Positions 31,617 to 42,497 of a stretch of DNA of 43,975 bases are shown one piece after another; within the stretch, counting starts at the first letter, position 1; each line of letters begins with the position of its first letter. Origin of the DNA: Cytidiella melzeri (taxonomy: Eukaryota; Basidiomycota; Agaricomycetes; Polyporales; Irpicaceae); NCBI GenBank assembly GCA_022592445.1, contig JABYQR010000357.1, forward strand, positions 1 to 43,975, given 5' to 3'. Position numbers and translations under genes: made by a program. A model generated the notes under the pieces. The model searched no databases. It worked only from the letters and a program-made list of their open reading frames with translations, and was not told where the DNA came from.

Positions 31617-34358
31617 ATGTCCACTAACAGTAATCTTCCGCCAACAACACCGAAGAGGGATACAGGAGAAGAGGATATAGAGAGTTGGCAGAAGGTTAAA
31701 CTTGATCATTTACTGAACTACTTGCTCTCCCTCTCCAGCGACGAGCAGAGCGGAGCAGAACCCCAGAACGTCGACGTGCTGGGCGAAGCCCACATGACCC
31801 GTGGTGAACATGCACACAACAACGACAATACCCCTCAGGGCGTCGAACAAGTGCCCCAACTCGGCGATCTGAGTACACGAGTTCAATCGCCACACAGCGG
31901 GAACGCTCCCCACAAAGTCGAGTCAGCTCCTCACCTCCTTCATAAACACCTTGCCGACGTCATCGATCTCGCGAATGATTCGAACCTGAGGGCGGCACTC
32001 GAGAAATGGTAAGTACTCTCCAGCCGCTTTATGACAGCGTCAATGACTTTTACTTTAAGCCAGTCGGCGGCCGGGAGCTCAATAGAGAAAGACCTGTATG
32101 CGCCTCTCGTTGCTCTGCTGAACTTAGCCATGGACGGACTCGAGAACAAGGAATTCAAAGAGGGAGCTCGTAAGCAGGGTGAGAAGGAAGAAACGCGACC
32201 GGGATCGACTTCTCCATCTTCCACATCTGCAAAAAGGGTCGTGTTTGTCTACAGCAGAGAGAAGCTAATCCGGGGGTATGAGGACGTAGAAGACGGCAAG
32301 CCTGATATTGTCCTCGTCTCCTTTTCTTCGGCTTCCAACGTTTACAAGCTGCCAATGAGCGGCCCTCGCAAGGGTTACGCGGACACACTACAAGGCAAAT
32401 ACCCAGGTTCCCTTGACTGGTCCGAAGTGCTGTTAGCATTAGAAGTTGAACGCCCGGTCGCAGCCAAGAAGATACCCGAGCTGCCGCCAAGATTTACCGT
32501 GCCGAGGCAGACAGGTAGCTTAGAAGGACCACTCGATTCTCTTGACCAGACCCAATCGCAAGCGGCGGTGGCGCCAGCCTCCAACCATTCGCCTCTAGCT
32601 TACCTCGAACCAGCTCCGGTCTCATCCCGTGCAAATTCCAGGTCGTCACGTATGTGCTATCATATCTGGTTGTCATTGTTTCATTGCTTACTCGCTTGGT
32701 GAAGGTAAACGCAAGCTAGACGACGGTCGGAACGGTTCAGAAAGCAAACAGGGCAGGGAGAATCGATATGATTTGACTTACCCAGAGAGGATGGCGTACT
32801 ACGGGGCATGGCGTCTGACGTCGCTACCTGTTGTGACTCATGCAGTTCATATGCTTGTTCATCGTATGTGCGGTTCTTACATGACTATGCCTCTGCTGAT
32901 CGATGGGCCTTCACTGCTGACAGGGGACCAGATGTCTCTGTGGTGGCACGATAGGCAAGGCACACTGGAAAGCGAGCAAATCAGCTACATCCAGGAATTT
33001 CCCCGTCTCCTTGTCCTCCTGTCCGCCCTACTACGATTTCGGCAACCTCAGTGGGGAGTTCCTGACGGATATCCGACCACAAAGTCGGGGTCGAATCTGC
33101 CGTTGCACTTCCCTGGGCACACAGAAGAACTGCTCGAGTACTCAGGCCCGTCGAAAATGGAAATTGGGGAATGTTATGTGACTCCGGACTGGACTAGTCC
33201 CATCATGAAGCGCTTCCAGCTTCACGGGCGAGCTACCCGCGTATTTGACGCGACAGTACAAGGACGACAACAATCATACGTGATTAAGGTCAGCCATCCA
33301 GAAAAAGGTCGTGTCCCTGAGGCACAAATTGTGCGCATCGCCCGGACCCGCCAGCCAAAGTCCTTTGGGGGAAAACAGGACTGTGGATTCGACCTGAAGA
33401 AGCATCTTCCCGACGTAATCTGCTCGAAGGACGTCGAGGGGTCGGACACGGGTCGAATACGGCAAGCGCTTGGACTTGAAGGTGTAAACGCGAGGCGCGT
33501 GTGTCGTCTTCTCGTATCTGAGAAACTGGAGCCCATTACCAATCTTGTGGGGTGGGAGCTTATGAGAGGCTGGTGCCATGTCATCCATTGTAGGCTTTGG
33601 TTTCATGGTATGTGCACGAGAAGATCACTCATCGGTTCACCTGAACAGGTCACTACTTGTTGTGGACGGTTGATGTTCACCACGGCGACCCAAGTGTCGG
33701 AAACATGGCGGTGCGCAGGGAGGGCGACCAGTCCTACGGCGTGCTTGTCGACTGGGACCTCGCGACTATCAAGGCATTGAGCGAGCACCTCAGCGATCGG
33801 AGGACAGGCACGATACCTTTCATGGCAATCGACACCTTATGCGATCACTTCTGGCAAGGTCATGTTCCTCGTGTATATCGACATGAGCTCGAGGGGTATT
33901 TGTGGGTCCTCCCTTGGGTTTTTTGTCAATGCCAAAAACCAATGTGCACCGGGTGGAAAAACGCAGACGTTTCGCGTGCTCTAGGCGCTAAATTAACCTT
34001 CAGGGAAACCGCATCGGAGCATATAGCGCCAGAGCTCTGGAAAGAGCAATGGCCCCTGGTGAAGCACTCCATGCGGCTCCTTCAACGATTAGGCAATCTT
34101 CGCCAACTTCTTCCATACCCAAAGCCTTCTCAGAGGTCGAGCGAAGAAGATGCGACCGGGTCTCTGTATCGCTCCCTACAGCTCCCTGACACCATCACAC
34201 ACACGTCGGCACAGCTCGAATATTTATCGGTTTGGAGGACTATGGCGCGATGCTTGCCCTCTGAGTGGGTAGCAAAACTCAAGGACGAGGTCGCTTTGGA
34301 CGTGGACCTTCGTGATGATAGCAGACTCGATGAACCATATCTTGCTCTATTCAGGTAG
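31617..34358 (+). CDS. FunK1-type fungal protein kinase
   Basis: Four exons (31617-32008, 32060-32649, 32705-33589, 33649-34358) give 2577 nt, 858 aa. FunK1 kinases are a family expanded in mushroom-forming fungi. The N-terminal third is polar, then comes a conserved-looking block with IEKDLYAPLVALLN and RGYEDVEDGKPDIVL (family N-terminal region). The kinase domain carries SYVIKVSHP in the Lys position, VDVHHGDPSVGNMAV as catalytic loop (Asp and Asn kept, HGD instead of HRD), GVLVDWDLA in the DFG position and RTGTIPFMAIDTL as activation/P+1 segment. HELEGYLWVL and WKNADVSRALGAK are typical of the C-lobe in this family. Introns are GT..AG and the frame is intact throughout. Function and substrates of the family are largely unknown; loss of the HRD Arg suggests activity not controlled by activation-loop phosphorylation. 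Confidence 0.88.
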
Positions 34359-36847
34359 ACACAGAGCACTTCTGAGGGCGGCCATCGTATACCAGTGAGC
34401 TAACTTACATTACTACTACATGGAATATTTATCGAGTATGATTGACAATTTACTTCGCGGCCGTCGCGACGGATGCCCGCGAATTAAGCATCTTTCCCAC
34501 TTGTTTCTGAGCCTTGAAAGGTCAATTTTTGATTACATGTGCGTTAAATTTTTATACACCTTCTCCAACATTTTCCCAACAACTCTAGTGCCTGTAACTT
34601 TTGCCTGGGACCCCGCCTTCCCCACCTTTCCCGCCACCCCCGTCACCCCCGTCATAACTACTGCCCCCGTCTGCCTGCCCCCTCTCCCCTCCCCCAACTC
34701 ACATGCATACCTTAACCACCCACCTTGGCAACTCCTACCCTGACAGCCAATCAAGTACCTCGCGCATTGATACATGCAGAGGCTCGTCAGGCCTCTCATC
34801 TGCGTCGCTGAAAAACATTCCAGGGTGAACTAAGTGCTTGCAAAGGACGCAACATCATCTAGGGGGTTGAGCCAAAGGGAGTGAATAACCCGCACCACTC
34901 ACAAGTACTTACAAGGCTCAGCTGCCTGGTCACTACTAGGCCAGAGCCTGAGGCACGAGTAGTCAGACGGTGGTGACACGGAATGGTAGGCACCATGTCG
35001 CTATGTTGTGGTCAACTGAGAGTGACAACCAAGGGATGACTACAGCTACTAGAGGATGTTAAGCAGAAGTAGAATATATCAAACTCGTATGATCAGCCAC
35101 TCGTAGGAAATGCCGATTGAGGGCAATGAGGGCGAAGAGGTCGGCGTAAGTACGATCATAGGCGCGCACAAATATTTTTCGAAAGTTGCGCGCTTTTATT
35201 TTTTGTACAAATTCACCAGCATAGCCATCGTGCTCCCGCCCTCGCGCTCACCATCATCTCCCATCAATCACGCGCGGATTATCTCCGGCAACGTCCCTGC
35301 TCCCGCGCTCACTGTCTACAACATTGAGCGCTGTTCTATGGCTTCCCCTTCGATTTACTTCATTCTTTTTGGTAGTATAGGGTAATCAAGTGTTTAGAAT
35401 ACGATTATGAAGTCCGTTTGTATTACTTTTGATAGATCTCTCATTGCAGCCAGATCTGTAGTGGCCACAGGGGTGTCTGGCCCTCTGTATATGCATGTAC
35501 TGTTTGTCACGGAGACGGAGCTCAACGTAGCAACTAGGGACACGGAGTGGAAGACGACGACGAGGTGGTGGCAGGCGTATAGCACAATGCTCTCACCAAC
35601 TATAAATCTTATGCAGGTATCTAGCCCAGTAAAGACCAAGTTAGTATTCTGACTACCAGCTATGTAGTACAGAGGGGATTTGCTTACCTAGCCCAGTAAA
35701 GACCAAGAGGTCGAGATGGGGGCTAGGAGCGTACATGCAGCAGTATATATAGACTTCAGGGACCTGCGCACAGACCATGTTGAGGGCAGGCTTTGCAAGA
35801 AGCCGTGTGAACGAAGAACAAAAGAACTACCTAAAGGAGAACAATAGCTATTGTCTAGACCTTGCCAAGAACTCTACTTGTGAGAGAATCTATCTAAAAG
35901 GAGACCAACTATTGTATTCCATTCCCACACCTGTGAGAACATCCTTCCATAAAGAGAACAATAGGGAAAGAACAATAAGGAGCCCATGTGGACAGTATCT
36001 ATGATGTCAAACCCTAGCTATGGGCTGAGCCATGTGCTTGTAGCCATGTGGTCTTACTTAAGCTAAGTCACATGCCAGTGTGACGTAGTAGCAAGTAATG
36101 TGACCGTGTGGAGCGTCTAAGCCACGTGATACGGGCGCTTAATAGACGTGAAAAGGGAGTTTATGCAGATAAGGTTGCAACTGAGCTGCAGCCCGGAGTT
36201 TTACAGATAAAAACAAGAGGTAAATTGCGAAAATTAAGGGCTAGTCAGGCCATCCATGACACTGTTCCTAACGTCTAGTGGCTTTGTTCAATTAATTTTG
36301 GATACATATACAAAGAATTGGTGAAGAAACCATGTTATTTGAGACAATGGAGAAGGTGCTATGCATTGAACATGGTGGAGAGTAGAGATGGGTGGCCACA
36401 CATGAGATCATCTTGTACAATAAATTGCACACTTAATTGTTAGTGTTTTCCCATGTATATAGACGTGGAATAATGTGCCCGATTGACGGAATAGCGGTTG
36501 GGGCGATTGTAGTGCACCTGCTCCCCTCCTGCCTCCCAAAAGGTACAAAGCGCCCTCCCACTCTGTAACCATTGAGCGCAGGCTTGGCGCACCTATCCAG
36601 TCGTTTAGACCACCCTAAATTGCAATATTACGAGGTATTACATCTCCCCCGCCGCTAATTCTGACGCTTCTAAGGTGCTACAAAGGTGAGAAAAGGCGAA
36701 ATTGACATGCTCCCAAGCACATATCTGCCTGTGGAGGTCCCTACAGGCTGGGGGACTGTAGAATTCATTCATAATAATGTTTAGCATACATGATTCAGTA
36801 TATACAATATTTTATTTGAAGGGGATTGAAGCCCTACAGCCCCAGAT
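34359..36847. other. Long non-coding stretch with decayed repeat DNA
   Basis: About 2.5 kb without a supportable gene. It contains a C-rich tract (34610-34690), two copies of a 20-bp sequence (35621-35640 and 35688-35707) and a TATA-like cagtatatatagac (near 35742). The last is followed by cctgcgcacagacca, which resembles acttgcgcacagacca at about 38397 next to another TATA-like site, so an old LTR remnant is possible. AT-rich from about 36200 on. Confidence 0.4.
35621..35707. repeat. 20-bp direct repeat
   Basis: ctagcccagtaaagaccaag occurs at 35621-35640 and 35688-35707. Confidence 0.9.
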
Positions 36848-37875
36848 GAGTGTTCAGGCTTCACGGCATTCCCCGACAGTTTATATCTGACAGAGGACCC
36901 CAGTTTGCAGCTCGTGTCATGCAAGCATTGTACAAACGGCTAGGCATCACTGGCGCTATGACTACCGCCTACCACCCTCAGGCCAACGGTCAAACGGAAA
37001 GAACCAATCAAGAGGTAGAAAAGATTCTACAACTCTTTGTTGACCAACGACAAGATGATTGGGCAGAATACATCCCAGTGGCTGAATTTGCCATCAACTC
37101 TCGTGTCAACTCATCTATGCAGCACTCTCCGTTTGAAGTCATGTACGGGTATTTACCGGACTTTACCATCCCCATTGGTTGTCAAAGTTGCATGCCGAAC
37201 CTGGACGCACGTCTAGAAAAGCTCACACAGGTTCGAGCAGAAGCCGAAGCTGCCTTGCGTCTATCTAAGGAAAAGATGGCCGAAGCTTCCGCATACACCC
37301 GCAGAACTACTCCAGTCTTAAAGGAAGGGGACCTCGTGTGGTTGTCTTCCAAGAACGTCAAAGTACATCAGCAGTCTGACAAGCTAGGGCCTAGACAACT
37401 TGGTCCATTCACAGTTCTTCAGAAAACCGGTGAACATACATATCGGATCAAACTCAAATCCGGATATTGTATTCATGACAACATCAATGTTGAACGGCTA
37501 TCTCCGTATTGAGGAAACGAAGTAAACGGCCTCATACCAGAACCACCAGCACCGATCATAGTAGATGATCAACAAGTCTATGAAGTCGAGAAGATCCTAG
37601 ACAGTTGGATCTACCGGAAGCAAATGCAGTACCTAGTCAAATGGAAAGGCTATGGAGAAGGCAATGTAACGTGGGAACCTGCAGTAAATCTGACCAATGC
37701 AAAAGAGAGCATTGCAGAGTTACACGCCAGACACACCAATGCACCTCAGAAATTGCCCAAAGCACTCTTCGACTCCATTCCTTGGAAACCGTTGGAGAAC
37801 ATCACAGAAGCTATTGCATCTGACCTCGAGTGGGCAGATGGTAGAGCCCCTGGTCTTAGTTCATCGAGGCGATGA
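36848..37875 (+). pseudogene. pol: Ty3/gypsy (chromovirus) integrase C-terminal part and chromodomain, truncated
   Basis: Begins abruptly inside the integrase core: HGIPRQFISDRGPQF holds the second catalytic Asp, and GQTERTNQEVEK the Glu. It continues through the C-terminal DNA-binding part (EGDLVWLSSKN, LGPRQLGPF) to NVERLSPY. A TGA at 37510-37512 interrupts the frame where a Trp codon is likely; the same frame then goes on through a chromodomain (VYEVEKILDSW, YLVKWKGYGEGNVTWEP) to a stop at 37873-37875. The chromodomain marks a chromovirus, whose integration is guided by histone marks. Reverse transcriptase, RNase H and the first integrase part are missing, so it is a dead 5'-truncated copy. 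Confidence 0.9.
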
Positions 37876-38094
37876 ATGTTAGGAGGGGGTAATGACATGG
37901 ATAGTCCAACAGAGACCGGATTTTTCCAATATTGTCACAAGTTTACAGCCTTAAGCGCCTATCTAGAGCGCTTATTTTCCAGCTAGGAGTGTTACCAGAC
38001 CTAACCCTAACCCGGGTCACGTGACATCCTGCCTTATTTATCAATAGTCCAGACCCAAACCCTAGACTCCATCTGGAGCGGTTCCAGATCAACC

Positions 38095-38385
38095 TAGGCT
38101 ATTGTTCTATTGTTCCTCTTCCATTGATAGGGATTCCCCAGGGGTTCCCCCAGATCTTATTGTTCTATTGTCTTTCGACTATTGTCTTCTATCTATTGTT
38201 AGGGATTCCCCAGGGATTCCCCCAGTTTCTATTGTTCTATTGTTCCTATCCTATTGTTCTATTGTTCTATTGTTCTGGCTCTATTGTTCTATGTACCCCG
38301 GTCCTTGACAGTTACTCAGGTCCTTGACAGTTACCCTGGTCCCTTATTGTTCTATTGTTACTCCAGCCCCACAGTTACTCCAGTC
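38095..38385. repeat. Compound minisatellite (ttctattg units and others)
   Basis: About a dozen copies of the octamer ttctattg are spread through this tract, with head-to-tail runs at 38224-38296. They are interspersed with two copies of tagggattccccaggg/ttccccca and two copies of ggtccttgacagttac. Confidence 0.75.
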
Positions 38386-38468
38386 CCTAGTGTGGGAACT
38401 TGCGCACAGACCACCCAGCCACAGTATATATAGTAGACCTTACCCTCCCTAGCTCTGCATCTTGACCT

Positions 38469-38549
38469 CTCTGTCATTTGCACTGCTAGGTGAGTTACTG
38501 CATGTAACTTAGTATCATACCATATTAACTCTGTCATTTGCACTGCTAG
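38469..38549. repeat. 21-bp direct repeat
   Basis: ctctgtcatttgcactgctag occurs at 38469-38489 and 38529-38549. Confidence 0.9.
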
Positions 38550-38659
38550 TATCCGGCCTCTGTGCCTGCTTGCCTGCTTATCATCGACTCTGACCTTGTT
38601 GTCGTCGTTGGAGATCTCTTTCCTCTTCCACCATCATCCATCCCACCCTTGTTTAGGGT

Positions 38660-39733
38660 TTAGCAGCATAGCAGCAGTTGCTCCGCGACAGCCTTCTGTA
38701 GTACAGCACCTGAAGGTAATGGTGTCTGAGCAGGATTAGCATTTGCCATATTAAATCGTTTTAAAGCCTCTTGAATATACGACTCTTGGTCAAGTAGAAT
38801 CGTTTTAGCTTTACGATCTCTCTGCACACGCATGCCTAGAATAAGCTTAGCTTCTCCTAAGTCACGCATCTCATAGCGATCCATAAGATTTTTCTTAAGT
38901 GCAGATATAGCAAGTTTACTGTTTCCTATCGGAAATATATTGTCAACATATAGAATGAGAATTAAATTCCCTCCTTGTTGCCGATACACGTAAACACCAG
39001 CATCTGAATGAATCCAGTCAAAGCCTAATTCTATCAGAGTGTTATGAATTTTGATATTCCATGTTCGTGAAGCTTGTTTAAGCCCATAAATGGCTTTCTT
39101 AAGCAAACAAACATGGTTCTCCGTTCCCTTCTCCACAAAACCTTCTGGTTGTTCCATATAGATTTCTTTGTCCAGTTCGCCGTAAAGGAAAGCTGTTTTC
39201 ACATCCAATGCCTCGATATCCCAATCTTTGAGTGCAGCTATAGCTAGTAGCATGCGTATGGATTCAAAATGTGCGACTAATGAGAAAGTTTCTTGATAAT
39301 CAATTCCTTCAACTTGGGTGAATCCTTTTGCAACAAGACACGCTTTATATCGGCCATCAGACTTTATGGTGAAGACCCATTTGCATTTCACAAGTTGGCG
39401 TGATGCGTCTGGTTGTCGTACAAGTGTCCAAGTTTTATTCTTCATTTGAGAATCAATTTTGTCTTGTGCAGCAGCAAACCATTGATCCCGATCATCTCTT
39501 TTCATTGCCTGCTTCCACGTCTGTGGATATTCATAATTGAAATAGGCAGTGATTGAATTAAGAGTCTCGTCATGAATTTCTGCAGAATCATCATCATCAG
39601 TTAAGCCTCCTGATAGAGTTTGATGTTCTGGACCCGGTTCAACAGAAGGTGATCTCAAGGGTTGACGTGATGACGTTCCTGATTGCAAAGGTATCTGTAA
39701 TTTGGATGGCCCTGCAATGTCACGAGCATGCAC
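38660..39733 (-). pseudogene. pol: Ty1/copia reverse transcriptase fragment
   Basis: Open frame of 357 codons on the minus strand with the RVT_2-type reverse transcriptase of copia elements: WVFTIKSDGRYKACLVAKG, GIDYQETFS, LDVKTAFLYGELDKEIYMEQ, LLKKAIYGLKQASRTW and LILYVDNIF. The catalytic YVDD has become YVDN (codon AAT at 38941-38939). The usual TFSPVA-R region reads TFSLVAHFES, and both changes lie in strongly conserved positions. Integrase upstream and RNase H downstream are absent; the frame ends AEQLLLCC right after the thumb region. It is an inactive fragment inserted between two gypsy pieces, in opposite orientation to them. Confidence 0.9.
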
Positions 39734-39750
39734 ACTTTTTCCTTTATTTT

Positions 39751-39790
39751 CCTTATCTTATCTTATCGATTTCCTTATCTTATCTTATCA
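39751..39790. repeat. TTATC microsatellite
   Basis: Two blocks of ccttatcttatcttatc separated by gattt. Confidence 0.8.
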
Positions 39791-40229
39791 ATGTCACATG
39801 ACTACTGCATGTGATCAGGTGCATGTGACAGACTGGTCACATGATCATAGAAGGTGCTGGAACATTGTGGAACACTGTAGAACATTGCATCATAGCACAC
39901 CATATGTTCCCACGGCAGTGTTAGGAGTACAGACCCGGTACCAGGGGTCCTTGTCTGAGATGTATATAACCCCACACTGTAGCTCCCTAAAGACCTCAGA
40001 TTCTACCTCCTGGTCTTTAGGTGACGTCTACCTTGTACCTAGTCCCTCACTATACTAATATAACCTGGTCTTTAGCTCATTGTCAGCTGCTCCCTCGGCG
40101 TCGTCTCTCTCTCTTTCCTCATCATCATTACCTCTGTCGTCATCGTCCACGCAAGTTTGCTCATCGTTCCTCCCCCCCTGTCGTCACTCCCTCGCTCTTC
40201 ATAGAGTTTGGTTGTGTTCTTGACATTAG

Positions 40230-41003
40230 GTAGAATCTCCTTACGCTCGCCTGGACGTTGCGCAACCGCACACTCCCCTTTTCCCAAAAGTTTATAAAAG
40301 TTTAGTCCCCCCGGTTTACCAGTACGTTGTATTGGCCCAAAACTTTGACCTTACATCTCACGTCGTGGTTGTAGTGCCTAAGGACATACGCATTTGTCGC
40401 CGCGTACCCGAGTCCTTCTTCGAAGCTTGTCGAGAACTACGTGAGCAAGGTCGTCCTCGCCTCTATACAGAGAAAGACCTTGAAGCTATCGTCTCCTACG
40501 TCTCACGTCGTCCCCACTATCACCCTCTTGGCACCAGACTTCCTGCCTTCGGCCACGAAAAGTTTGCTCGTGACAACGAGTCCATCAAGGAACGTGCACG
40601 CACAGAACGCGTGCAAACCCTCGCAGAGCGAATTCAGAAACCGTCTCTCAAGGATTGCGTCTCCCAGGCACCCCCGCCACCTCGCCCAGACGCACAAAAA
40701 CCTGTGACACTCGACTTCCACAAGTTTTCCATCAAGGATCAAGTCGGCATCCTCAAGCCGAAGATCGAGGCCACTACCAGACGCCTCAAGATTCTGATTG
40801 AACTCACTCGCGACCGCAACGACTCACAGGTTAGATCAGTCCTGTTACTCAACGACAAACTTCTGTACCTCACAGAACACACGGAGGAAGTACTCTCCAC
40901 GCGCACGCCTGCCCAGCTCAAAGCACTGAACTGGGGCTTGCAGTCAGTAGGACAAATCAATTTCACACAATTGCGCAAGAGGTTGACGGAGGTTACGAGT
41001 TGA
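40230..41003 (+). other. ATG-less open frame upstream of gypsy gag
   Basis: Open from 40230 to the TGA at 41001-41003 with no ATG codon at all. The composition looks coding: it includes VPESFFEACRELREQGRPRL, a Pro-rich piece (QAPPPPRPDAQKP) and a helical C-terminal part. It may be the first part of the Gag precursor whose start codon was lost, or an exon of a spliced message. I do not recognise a domain. Confidence 0.45.
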
Positions 41004-41053
41004 GTTGCATTTGTAGCGGACGGAGGATACTTTGAGAAACTCCCACTGTAATA

Positions 41054-42497
41054 GATAGTCATCATTGAGTGCGATAATCTATTCCACGTCTTCAATCCCG
41101 ACGATCTTCAGGATTGTCACGATAACGAAGAGAATCACGCGTATATCGAGGTCTGTGAACGGCAGCCGTGTCCAAATCGAAGTCAAAAGTTTGTAGTATC
41201 TCGTCACTTCAGAGAAGGACAACGATACTCGGGTTACATACCCTGCAATAACAGTCAAATACCATTGATTGTCGAAGTTCCTGGAGAAGTTGAAGTTCCA
41301 GAAACCAGTTTAGTCACACCAGTTTTACCTGAAATTTCCACTGCCGTCCCTGTTATCCCTGAAACCATACCGAAAATCTCACCGGTAGCTCCCGAATCAC
41401 CCACAGTCGCTCCCACCAATCCCACACCTGTCACAATGACAACACCAGCAGTCAACCCCGCCCTGGTTGCAGCCATTGTAGCTGCAGTTGCGCAAGCAAT
41501 GCCCAGACCGCAGGTTACGGTCAATAACAATGACTCCAAGCCCGATAGATACAAGGGCGAGCATGGTCGCGACCTGGAACGGTTTCTGTCCCAGTGCGAG
41601 GCTTATTGGGTGACTGCCAGCATCACTGATGAGAAAACCAAGGTCCTGACGGCCATTTACCGTCTATTGGAGAAAGCTGCCCAATGGGCAATACCCGTCA
41701 CAGATCACATGGCTGACAACAACGGTGACTTGCCGGCCAATCTTGACACGTGGGCCAAGTTTAAAACTGAACTCAAAAAGTACTTCGGCGATGCAACGCC
41801 CGAAGATACTGCTATCCGAGAGTTGGAGAAGCTCTGTGGAGCTGAGAAGAAGGAGAAGAACGCGCGTGATGTAGGAACTTATGTCACCGATTTCCAATCC
41901 TACGTGGGTCGTATCAATGGGTTGAGCGACAAGGACAAGAAAATCCGATTCATCAAGGGTCTCCCTGAGTTTATCTATGGACGACTGGCAACAGCCGAAG
42001 CACCTCCAGCCAATTACCAAGGCTGGATTGATAGGTTCCTGAAGATGGCGGCGGCATATGCCCGCATCAGGGAAACAACGGAGAAGAAAGTTCTGTCGGC
42101 CCCCTCGTCAACTACGCCCAGACCCACCCAGTCTCAGCCCAGGTTCACTCCGGCTCCCCGCCCTTCCAATGGTCCGGTTCCCATGGAGGTTGATGCCTCC
42201 AAAATGCAACAAGGTCAGCGGTGTTACAACTGCCAAGAGATTACCACCGACCCCAGTCACATTGCACGCACGTGCACCAAACCAGCAGTTCCACGTCCAC
42301 CACCTCGAGGGACTCGTGTGGCTGCTACCAATGGGGAGGTATCTTCTTCTCGGGCCGAAGAAAAGAAGCCTGAGAAGGAAGAAGCGTTGAGCTCGTCGGG
42401 AGTATCGGAAGTGACACTCAATGCCGTGCTAGGAGAACTGGAGAAGTTGAGGGCGGAGAACGCCAACTTCAAAAAGAGATTGGAGGAGGGTTTTTGA
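41054..42497 (+). CDS. gag: Ty3/gypsy Gag polyprotein
   Basis: The frame is open from about 41054 to the TGA at 42495-42497; the first ATG is at 41436, which would give 353 aa. Upstream of that ATG the frame still looks coding (FREGQRYSGYIPCNNSQIPL), so the true N-terminus may lie further up. A Pro/Val/Thr-rich leader is followed by the retrotransposon Gag capsid domain (DRYKGEHGRDLERFLSQCEA to RFLKMAAAYARI), a Pro-rich linker, then a zinc-finger-like CYNCQEITTDPSHIARTC, and a coiled C-terminus (LGELEKLRAENANFKKRLEE). The spacing between the second Cys and the His is eight residues instead of four. Gag forms the particle. Its stop overlaps the pol frame, see the frameshift site. Confidence 0.85.
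42488..42494 (+). promoter_or_regulatory. Candidate -1 ribosomal frameshift site between gag and pol
   Basis: GGGTTTT lies in the gag frame as G GGT TTT, directly before the gag stop TGA (42495-42497). A slip by -1 makes the next codon TTG at 42494, exactly in the pol frame. The pattern fits the X XXY YYZ rule for slippery heptamers. No downstream stem or pseudoknot was worked out. Confidence 0.55.

Larger units (their letters stand above)
37881..38660 (+). repeat. Probable 3' LTR and repeat-rich end of the truncated gypsy element
   Basis: A purine tract aggagggggt (37881-37890) follows the chromodomain ORF, then aatgacatgg, so an LTR probably starts near TGACATGG at 37893. A TATA-like cagtatatatagtag lies near 38413. 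No second copy is available in the window to fix the LTR ends. No gene is seen. Confidence 0.45.

Noticed and set aside
32155..32490. Minus-strand frame of 111 codons inside the FunK1 gene
   Set aside because: Lies opposite a conserved exon of the kinase and shows no family pattern.
38003..38016. Telomere-like ctaaccctaaccc
   Set aside because: Only about two units inside an LTR-like region; too short to indicate a telomere or interstitial array.
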